Origin: Spirogloea muscicola
Taxonomy: Eukaryota > Streptophyta > Zygnematophyceae > Spirogloeales > Spirogloeaceae
NCBI GenBank assembly: GCA_009602725.1
Contig: WELB01000027.1
Coordinates: forward strand, 140,005 to 163,800
DNA length: 23,796 bases
Direction of reading: 5' to 3'
Positions 9,244 to 17,146 of the stretch are shown in pieces. Position numbers and translations under genes: made by a program. Within the stretch, counting starts at the first letter, position 1. The number at the start of each line of letters is the position of its first letter. A model generated the notes under the pieces. It worked only from the letters and a program-made list of their open reading frames with translations. It ran no database searches and was not told where the DNA came from.

Positions 9244-9252
9244 TAATTGTCA
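9244..9252 (-). promoter_or_regulatory. Candidate translational readthrough site (TGA CAA TTA)
   Basis: The only break between the methyltransferase and RT frames is TGA (9252-9250), immediately followed by CAATTA. Stop codons followed by CARYYA are the well-known type I readthrough context, first described for tobamoviruses as UAG-CAA-UUA. Retroelements commonly place a recoding site before pol. Function is inferred from context only; a chance nonsense mutation is the alternative. Confidence 0.4.
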
Positions 9253-11078
9253 GAAGTCTGGCTCAGGTACTACTGGTGCATATAGACCGAGCATATTGAT
9301 GTCCAAATCAGACATATCTCGGGGATTCAATATAGCAGCAGCCTGCTTAACCTTGTAGTCGACCTGGATTGCATTACATACGCTAACTACCCAGGTCATG
9401 GAGTTAGAATCAAATGCCTGACCAGTCAGGCGAACATTAGTTTCAAAGGAAAAATGCGGCAGGGTGATGTCGCCTGGGTTGTAGCCCAGCCATATCTCAC
9501 GCTCCTTCAGCGTGGGCTCATCATAACGGCCTGTGTCCAGGTACCTCACCATACCCTGGGCTGGGACATTATTATGCATGCGGAAGTTTTCCGATGCAAC
9601 GGTAGCCACTAGGGTTGGGAAGGTGACTCTGGGAAAACCTTCATGATTGAAAGCATGTTCCCGGTTGTGACGATGGTCCACCGGGATTACCTCTTTGTTG
9701 GAATCCAAAGCCATATACGCATGAAGTTCAGGTGGACGCTGCTGCTTGTTGATGCAGCACTGCACCATCTGGGCAGGAGCAAGGTTGGTCCAGTGCACCC
9801 TTTTGCGGTCGGCCAGGGAACCCACCACTGCTGCATCCAAGATAGTGTAAGGACCTAGGATGTCACAAACAGACTGAAAGTCGTACCTAGCTTCGTGATG
9901 CCTTTCCCTCGGTTCTACATTTTCTATAATGTAGCCAAAAGGAAGGATCTGCCGGGCTCGGACGCCATGCATGAATTTGACCAATGATTTGAACAATCCG
10001 GTAGAAGGATGTCGAAAGCCTCTGCCAAGACCTAGACCACTAAATCCTTGACACGGAAACCCAGCAATGAGGAGGTCTACTTTCGGCAGCCTCCTGAGAG
10101 ACTCTGGTCTGGCGGCAGTTTGGATGTCCTGGGGCAGCATAGTGTCTCACTCAGTGGAAGTATCATCGTTGACGAGATTGGGGTACTGGCGACGAAGGAT
10201 GGCAATGTGATGTGCAGCGACTTCGCGAGCCTGAGGATCGTTGTCTATGTAGATGTATCGTGCCACCTTGATGTGGCTCTGCATAGCGGGTCTGAAGCCG
10301 TTGGCAGTACCACCGAAGACCTCCACGAGCACAATCCCATCCGGAGGTAGGGTCCAATCAATGACGCCATTATAGAAAATACCCATTTCTTCAACGACCT
10401 CCGTGCCCGCGATGGAAACCAGAGGTGGAATATGCGTGGTCAGTGTGTCAGCTGCCCAGGCTTCCGCTGCACGGGAATGAGCGACCACCGGGAAGCACAT
10501 TCGGGCAGCCTGGATACGCTCCCAGTGCTTCTCCACCTGTAAATGCTGTAGCTGCGGCTCGGTCATGCCCAAATTGCGCATAGGAATGTGAGGATTTGGG
10601 ACGTAGATCCTCAGAGGCTGCTGAGGTGGTGGCTGATCTGCGGAGGTTGATGCCAAACCCCGCTTGGTTGTCAAGCTCAGAACCCGCGCTGGAGGTACAA
10701 TCGGTGGCAGTATCGGGAGATCTGCAACGTCGTCCTGCATTTCTGATTTGCCCTTGTCTGCATTGGGCAAATGAACATCATCAGTAACAGTGTCATCGTC
10801 TTCTGAAGATGAACTTCTGTCAATAGCACCGGTATGCACCCTTATGTCAGTACACGTCCAATTCTTAAGTAACGGGAATATGACTCTATGCGTGCCAGAC
10901 GACCGCCATTCTGGTCGATACCAAGCAACCTCTGCATAGTAATCTATGCCAAAGCCCAATGGAATCAAGAATTCTGTCCCAAGCAATACATCATATGTAG
11001 TTGCCCTAGTGATCAGACACACAGTCGAAAAGTAGGTGCGCCGACGGGAGTCTGTAGCGTGTAGGGTAATGCGAAGGG
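9250..11078 (-). pseudogene. Retroelement protease tail fused to C5 cytosine DNA methyltransferase
   Basis: One frame from 11078 to 9250, interrupted by TGA at 10149-10147. The first part has YDVLLGTEFLIPLG, the C-terminal signature of retropepsin-like proteases; the catalytic DTG lies upstream and is missing. An acidic linker follows. The methyltransferase has motif I LVEVFGGTANGF (10329-10294, SAM binding), motif IV PCQGFSGLG with the catalytic Cys at 10053-10051, motif VI ENVEPRER (E at 9924-9922), motif VIII DRKRVHWTNL, and C-terminal REIWLGYNPGDI and VVSVCNAIQ resembling motifs IX-X. Such enzymes methylate cytosine C5 in DNA. All catalytic residues I can check are kept. The internal TGA falls between motifs I and IV, where CGA to TGA would explain it. 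Its place between protease and RT shows it is element cargo, not a host gene. Confidence 0.85.
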
Positions 11079-11427
11079 GTTTTTAGCAACAACTCCTCCG
11101 GTGTTGTCCGTCTTCAAGGGTCTTGTGGCAGGGAAAATTTCTGATCACATCCAGAATGTTTCTCCCTGTCATCTAACCAATATTGATCCTACTATAGATC
11201 ATACACAGCAGTGTGTCTCTATTCACTTGTCGTGTGAAGTTTGCACTCGGAAAGACCACGCTGCAGCTATGTTGTTATGCTCTATGTGTAATCGAGGGTG
11301 GCATATTCATTGTCTAACCCCACCGCTCACAAGTATCCCTCCAGATGACTGGTTTTGCAGAACTTGTTCGGGTTCAAACCCACCTCCTTCGCCTGTCCCA
11401 GGACTTGAAGCTGGGGGGGGGGTATAA
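11065..11427 (+). pseudogene. C-terminal end of a plus-strand retroelement polyprotein with PHD finger
   Basis: The frame is open from 11065 to a TAA at 11425-11427, with no start codon, so it is a 3' remnant. After VLSVFKGLVAGKISD comes a C4-H-C3 PHD zinc finger: C-x2-C at 11233-11244, C-x2-C at 11278-11289, H-x2-C (WHIHC) at 11302-11313, and the final W-F-C-x2-C ending at 11367. PHD fingers read histone H3 tails. When at the end of a retroelement polyprotein they plausibly steer integration, as chromodomains do in chromoviruses (inference). It directly abuts the minus-strand protease segment, so a rearrangement joined two element pieces. Integrase is absent. Confidence 0.7.
11414..11423 (+). 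promoter_or_regulatory. Polypurine tract (ten G)
   Basis: GAAGCT is followed by ten consecutive G residues, ending just before the stop codon of the PHD frame and the LTR-like region. Retroelements prime plus-strand DNA synthesis from such a purine run next to the 3' LTR. Position and composition fit; no second LTR is available to fix the boundary. Confidence 0.6.
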
Positions 11428-12148
11428 ATTGTTCATTTCGCTCCAAGTTCTCAATTGCTAACCACGCCATCTGTTGGTTGTTCTATTTTATTATTTTCTG
11501 TTCTTTTGTTTTCTTCTCCTACGAAAGTAGCTTCTAAAGTCCTCGTAGACCTTCTTCCTGCCTCATTTCATTAAGTGTCCACCATTCCATATTGGTTTGT
11601 TGCCTGCTTCCGTCCTACCCTGACTTCTCGACGCTATCTGGCAATCGACGCCCTGTGGCACGACAGGCTGTAGTTGGCCAGCCCAGAAAGCTAAGTCCAG
11701 AGAGCCCCCGGAGACTAGTATCTCCGACCTGCGATACTGAGCATCCAGTGGCCACTTTGGTCGTTTACCCCTGATTGGCCGCGTCTTCTTCGAATGCAGT
11801 TCATTCTCTTGTGCTGGCCGACTGCTGCCTCTGGCTCTGGCCAGGGGACCCAGTTCCACGCGCCAAGCATCTCTGATCTGCGGCTGCTTGGTAGGGGTTA
11901 CTGACTGATTCGTAGCTGCTTTGTTTCTCTGTGTGCTTGTTTATCTTAGCGCTTCCCCTGGCCCCCTTCTCGTACTTTTTTCATTCTTTTCCGGGCTGGC
12001 TTTCCCAGCCCCTATCCTCAATGGGCGAGCACTTTCTTCTGATCACAGCCATCGCCCGTCGCCTAGCCTGTGGCCTGTGGCTCCGTCATGAACATCTCCA
12101 TGCATCTGCTGGCTTGTTACAGACGCTCTTTTAATAGAAGAATCAACA
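11424..12148 (+). mobile_element. Putative 3' LTR of the PHD-finger retroelement
   Basis: About 720 bases between the polypurine tract and the 5' end of paralog 2. The sequence is pyrimidine-rich and non-coding, with likely ends near TGTTCATTTC (11431) and AATCAACA (12141-12148), which would give TG...CA termini. Boundaries are inferred from position because no 5' LTR partner was found; 7160-7620 does not match it. The ORFs here have no recognisable content. Confidence 0.5.
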
Positions 12149-12306
12149 CAGCACCGGATTCATCCATTTACTGCAAGACTCTTTCGCCCCTGGCGGCCAG
12201 TCGCCGCTTCCGCCTCCGGCGGCGTCGGCGGCGGCGGCGGCGGCGGCGGCGCAGGATGGCGAGCCACCCCAGCTGGCGTCCGGGCAGCCTCTCGGCGGCT
12301 CCGCAT

Positions 12307-12307
12307 N
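12307..12307. other. Undetermined base (N)
   Basis: A single N lies in the GC-rich 5' end of paralog 2. The frame used by the gene is open on both sides of it, so no indel is required. An assembly error here could nevertheless hide the true start codon. Confidence 0.95.
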
Positions 12308-14762
12308 GGGCCCGCTGCGCAGCCATTGCCGCCGGTCTGCCCGGCGCGGCAGCCTACGCCGAGCGTCGAGGACCTGCTCAGGCTCCTGGCGCCCGCCGCG
12401 CTCGACGGAGCCGGCGCCGGCGCCGGCGCCGAGGTGAAGCCGGCGACAGCTCACGAGCAGGCGCACGACGACCAGCTCCCCGACGACGTGCGGCACCGCT
12501 CGCCCTCCATCGTCGTGCCTGCCAGCGAGGGGTCCACGTCTGCAGCTGCCAGCCCCGCCGGCGGCGGCGGCGGCGGCATGGCCCCGTGGAAGCAGCCGGC
12601 GCGAGCGGCGGCCAAGTACGCCGCCGCCGAGCGCCCCAATAAGCCGCGGCGCAGCCCGTCGCCGAGGCTGCCGCCGGCCAGCTCGGAGCAGGTGAGGGTC
12701 ATGGCGGGCGTCGGGCGGTGGCTGGCGCGGCTCATGGCCGCGCGGGCGGCGGCGGCGGGCTACGAGAACTCGGGCGTGCGGCAGCTGTTCGAGCGGGACA
12801 CGGGGCGCGCGATCGACCTCAAGATGCTCGGTTTCACGCGCTTGATCGCGCTGTTCGCCAAGTTCGACTGCGTTTTGACCATCTGGCACTTCCCCACGGG
12901 CTCGCCCTGCCGCCTCTTCCCGCCCGGCGTGAAGCCCCCGCCGGAGGCCCGGAGAAACGTCCCGCTGGACGGGTCCTGCTCCGTGGACTACCCCCCGGCC
13001 GTGTTCCCGTCCGAGGAGTACCTCCAGCACTGCCGGAGGCACCGGGACGCCTCCAAGACGGTGGCGCTGCTGGCGGACCTCCACTACTTTCTGGACAAAG
13101 TGCTGGAAGGCCCCGAGGCCCGGGACGGGCTGTACGTCGAGTCGCTGCTGGAGCGGTTCGGCGCGAACTACTGCTGGCGGGTGGACGCTGCCCGCCGGGG
13201 CCTGCTGTACGACGTCGTCAGAGCGAGGGCCTGCCTCACGGACTCTGGGTACGTGTACCAGCGCCCGCCAGCCGCGGCTGGCGAGGTCGGCACGTCCGTG
13301 CCGACGGCTGCGGCGCCCTCAGACCGCCATCCGGACATGGATGACGCAAAGAGGCATCCGTATCCCCGTGGTGAAGTGGCTGGTGAGTCCCCCCGGGGCT
13401 TAGTAGCTCCTGGGTGGACGCTCGACGTGCCTCCACGTCGCGAAGACGACTCAGGCAGTCACCAGTATGAGGCGCAGCGCTCGGGTGCTGGCACCTCCGC
13501 TCCTCGAGTGGCCTCGCCCTCTGCGAGTAGCCAATCTCTGTCGCTCGCAGCATGGCAGCAGCCGCAGCAGGCTGCTGAGAGCAGGCCGTTGCCTGCGACG
13601 CTCAGAGCAGCTCAATCCACGCTTGACGGCAACAGGACACAAGTTTTGTTGCCCGTCAAGCAGGAGAATGACGTGCCGAGCAGGGCGAAGCCCTGTCCAG
13701 CTTCTCAGCAGGTTTCTAGTGAGAAGCTGGACGTTGTTGGTAGTGGAGATGCAGCTCACTCGGCAGACGTGGGCACTGGTCAGCCGGTGCCCATCTATAC
13801 CTCGCAAGTGGCTGTTGCAGTTGCAGGAGCTGCGGTGGAGGCTCAGGTTAAGCTGGGAGGGAACTGTGTGCAGCCTGGTGAGACCTACTCTGCTGTCTTG
13901 CGTGCAAGGCGTGTGCTGCCCAAACAAGAGATGCCAGAGGAGCAGCTAGAAGGGCATGGGGTTTTCCTGGCAGGGACAGGCACTCCTGAAGCTCGGGCAG
14001 AGGGCAAACGAAGCTTCGCTTTGGCATTAGAGGGGGATATGCAGCTGGAAGATCCAGTGAAGAAGCCCAAGACATCAGATGCCGGTGTGCCAGATTACAT
14101 ACCACTACTGGACAATGTGCCGGCTGAAGAAGCCACTTTGGCGCAGAGTCCTGACAAGCTGCTCCCACAAGAAGACAGTCATCAAGTCACTTGTCCAAAG
14201 GAGGTGAGGCCAATCTGCTTTCTGTATTGAGATGCCTGCGCTACTTGACCTGTGGTTGAGCGATGGGTGTGATGAGGGTTTGGTCACAGCTTAGAGTGCA
14301 AGTTCCCATCAACACTGAAGTAGAGGGACAGTATCGGCTCATCAGCCAAGCACTTCATGCTTGCAGGACAAGGGCACTGCCAAAGCACAGGTTACACCAG
14401 CCAGTCAGGCCGCAGTGCAGGTGGAGAGGAGTGCAAGTGCAGACTTGCTCCGGACTGGCTCACAGCGAGTAGAGGAGATGGTGCTGCAAGGCAGTCGGGC
14501 CGCTTTGCTAGCAAACGTGTCAGAGGTGTCTGAGCTACATACAAGAGATGCTGCACGAGCTGATGAGGAGCAGGAAGCTGACGACTTGCGTCAGGAGGTT
14601 GCGAGGGCAGAGTTGCAAGCACTTATGCAACTAGGGAAAGTGGCATTGTTGAAGCTCAGAGTGCATGAGCGCCAGGGCCAAAAGTTGTACGCTGAGCTGG
14701 AGCAGATTATGGCTGATATTAAGGTACAAGGCCATAAGGTGAGCAGGTTGTCACTGCCTTGA
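12308..14762 (+). CDS. LOTUS/OST-HTH-like protein with C-terminal coiled coil, paralog 2
   Basis: Function unknown. Two exons: up to 14203 (GAG|GTGAGG) and 14367-14762, both phase 0, with a 163-base intron. The first in-frame ATG is 12578; coding-like sequence (PTPSVEDLLRLLAP) continues upstream to the N and beyond without ATG, so the true start is uncertain. Counting from 12578, residues 37-107 form a winged-helix-like module (GVGRWLARLM, LFERDTGRAIDLKMLGF, VLTIWHFP) comparable to LOTUS/OST-HTH. Residues 145-220 form a second module (SEEYLQHCRR, LLERFGANYCW). A Ser/Gln/Pro-rich middle with a basic patch (DPVKKPKT) follows. Exon 2 gives a coiled coil (LRQEVARAELQAL, LYAELEQIMADIK). The whole layout parallels the gene at 82-2512. 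Another donor-like AAG|GTACAA or AAG|GTGAGC near the end could extend it. Confidence 0.7.
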
Positions 14763-15713
14763 CCGTTCAGCCGCTTGGATATACACTTTGCTGATTGTGC
14801 TTTCCTTGTATAGCATGGCTGATGTCGAGGTTCACGGTCAGGTGGTTAGCAGGTTGACAACAGCTTGAATATAGCCGTAGGAGGTTGTATGCCAAGCTTT
14901 CTTGATGTGAAACCATTTCTATGTAGGTCATCAAGTTCGTTGAATTTAATATTATGTAATTTCACATACTAGCAGCACTCAAGACTGATATTGAACATTG
15001 CGGCTTTGTCCTTATATATGATTTTGCAGCATCTGCCTTCATGGGATGATGATTTAGCTGGTAATGGTGCAGCGCAGTTTCATTACATGAAGTGAAGATG
15101 CAGGGCCTGGATTGGTGAGACTGAGAGTCCTGATCATGTTGTGATGGTACTCAGCAGCTTTATGCTTCTGTCCAGGTCTCTTGGGCCCCGCGTACAACCT
15201 TATTGGAAACAACGCTGGAAGGCATGCACAGCACCTAGAGACGAGCCCAGTGCAGCTTCTCTAAGGTTGCAACAATAGTTGCATGCTTGGTATATACTCA
15301 CAAGTCTTGGAAAATGCTAGCTTTCAGGATGAAAAATAGTTGCACATGGCATGTTTATTATAGAAAAGTGCAGTGAAGAACTTTGCCCTTCGGGAACACA
15401 CTTATTGGTGCACATCTGCACTACATTCGTGTCCCGCTCAACACTCGCAAAGTCCCTCCCCCGCATCTTTTTTGGCCGACAAAGAATGTCATATGAGTGC
15501 AGAGTCACGAGGGTAGTATGATTAATATTGTACAGGGAGCAGCCAGTAGCCAGTGATGGTTTTTATGGGAGATCAACTGAACGGAGTGGTAGCAGATCTA
15601 GTCCTTCGGAGCAGTGTGTATCAGATATATCCTGCCCTGCGGTATTTACTACGGAATGAGAGGCGTACATAGTCTGTACGTATCTGTGGCACTGGAGGAC
15701 TAGCTGCCCTTCC
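14763..15713. other. Intergenic region between convergent genes
   Basis: AT-richer sequence with TGTAA-type words that could serve as polyadenylation signals (for example TTATGTAATTTC near 14950). It lies between the 3' end of paralog 2 (+) and the 3' end of the small membrane-protein gene (-). The minus open frame 15317-15508 has no recognisable content and may be 3' UTR. Confidence 0.4.
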
Positions 15714-16563
15714 CTAAGAGCTATCCCTACTGATGGACCCTCCGGATGGAATTCTAGGCTTGGAGGCCTCACTGTGGCCCTGCACGCCACCACCTTGCTG
15801 GGGCTGCACAGCTGCCGAGTGCGTGGGTCCTTCAGGGTGGTGAATCTTGTCTTTGTCCTGCTCAGTCGGCACAGTGGGAACCTTCTTGCCAAGACCAAGT
15901 CTGTGCATCTTGCCCTCTGGGTCCAGTCGCGAAGCTGTTGGCTGGTACGACAGCAGGAACCACCCTAGGCCTGCAGGCCGCCAGAGAGGCGCGAGACATC
16001 AGTGAAGGTCAAGTGCCCACAGAAGAAAGCCAGCTAGGAACCAACATCATTACTCGTGCACTTGAAGCCCGTGAGCGCAGGTGAACGTCAATATCACAAT
16101 AACGCCACAAACTTGACGATGGCCAAAAGATCAACACTTTCCTCCATCAAACTAGTCACCAATTCTAGATGTATTATCGTGCTGTTATTGACGCCTATGT
16201 TGATGGACAAGGACGTCAAATTGACAGCTAAATGACAGGAAGGCCACTTACGGTGCCTCTGAATTGCTGGACTTTCATTAGTTGGTGGTAGAAGGGCTTG
16301 CCATTCTCTATTGGGCTCTCTTTCCTTACCATCCTCAAAGAGGCACGTCAAAGTCCTGCCTATGTAAGCAGCGAATAGCTAGCATGCCATCATGACCATG
16401 TAAGTCTATGCTCCGTCCGAGCACTTGTTACGGAGAGGCACGCACCCAGAGCAGCCATGCCGGTGACGAAGATGAGGCCCTGGCGGGTCTTCTGGTCCAC
16501 GCCGGGCCGCAGGAGCTTGAAGGCCGGGCTGCCCTCCCGCTGGAGCGTGTCGTCCCGTGCCAT
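15714..16563 (-). CDS. Small single-pass membrane protein, two exons, 124 residues
   Basis: Not recognised as a named family. Exon 1 is 16563-16446 (ATG start, 39 codons plus one base) and exon 2 is 15970-15714 (TAG stop). The intron 16445-15971 has GT-AG ends (G|GTGCGT and CTGCAG|GC), and the phase-1 junction restores a Gly codon. The protein has a charged N-terminus (MARDDTLQREG), then LLRPGVDQKTRQGLIF and one transmembrane segment spanning the splice junction (about residues 29-50: GLIFVTGMAALGLGWFLLSY). A polar His/Gln/Gly/Ser-rich tail of about 70 residues follows. The helix becomes uninterrupted only after splicing, which supports the model. A small organelle-membrane protein is plausible, but nothing in the sequence fixes its location or role. 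Confidence 0.65.
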
Positions 16564-16654
16564 CTCGCGCCGCCTCTGCCCGCGAGAAGCGGAGCCTGGG
16601 AGGCCTCGCTGCGGGCAGCGCGCCTCCGCTGCTAGCCCGGCCCGCCAAAGACGG

Positions 16655-16680
16655 CGGCGGCGGCGGCGGCGGCGGCGGAG
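16655..16680 (+). repeat. (CGG)n tract in the divergent promoter region
   Basis: Eight or nine CGG triplets lie about 90 bases upstream of the ATG of the small membrane-protein gene, probably in its 5' UTR (read as CCG on its strand). A complementary-orientation GCC tract lies at 17012-17058, so the two could pair across the divergent region. Confidence 0.8.
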
Positions 16681-17011
16681 CTGGCGCCGACGTGGGAGAC
16701 GCTGGCCAGAGGCGAGGTGGCTTCGTGGGGAGCTGACCTCTAGCTGGACACTTCGCGACCCCGCCACGTGGGGGAGGGGGGATGGGTGTCCCTGCCCCGT
16801 TTGATTTCCAAAATGCAGTAGTAATGATAGCATTTGAACCCCCCTCTGTATGCACCTGGCTTTACAGCCGCTCTGGCCGCAACTGGCTTCTATAGCAGTT
16901 TTGAATGATCGGGACTTCAGCAGCCGCATTCATCATCTTTTCCTTCTCCAGGAGCTGCAGGCTGCGCCGCCATGGCCGCCATGCGGCACGGTGCATGGCC
17001 AAGGCCCGCCA

Positions 17012-17058
17012 TCGCCGCCCGCCGCCGCCGCCGCCGCGCCGCCGCCGCCGCCGCCGCA
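17012..17058 (+). repeat. (GCC)n tract near the start of the plus-strand membrane-protein gene
   Basis: A near-pure GCC run with one interruption pattern, following CCATGGCCGCCATG at 16970-16984. Depending on frame it encodes poly-Pro, poly-Arg or poly-Ala, so open frames here are unreliable. Confidence 0.75.
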
Positions 17059-17146
17059 TCCGGACGGCCTGGCCGCAGTGGGCTTCGTCATATGAGACCC
17101 ACCTTCGCGGCGGGCGGGCGCTCGATCTCTACGGCCGCCAGGCACG

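Noticed and set aside
9250-11022. Methyltransferase as a host DNMT gene
   Set aside because: It is intronless, fused in frame to a retropepsin tail and followed in frame by RT, so it is element cargo.
12143-13084. 313-codon antisense frame opposite paralog 2
   Set aside because: Arg/Pro/Gly-rich shadow of GC-rich coding sequence; the sense frame has the paralog support.
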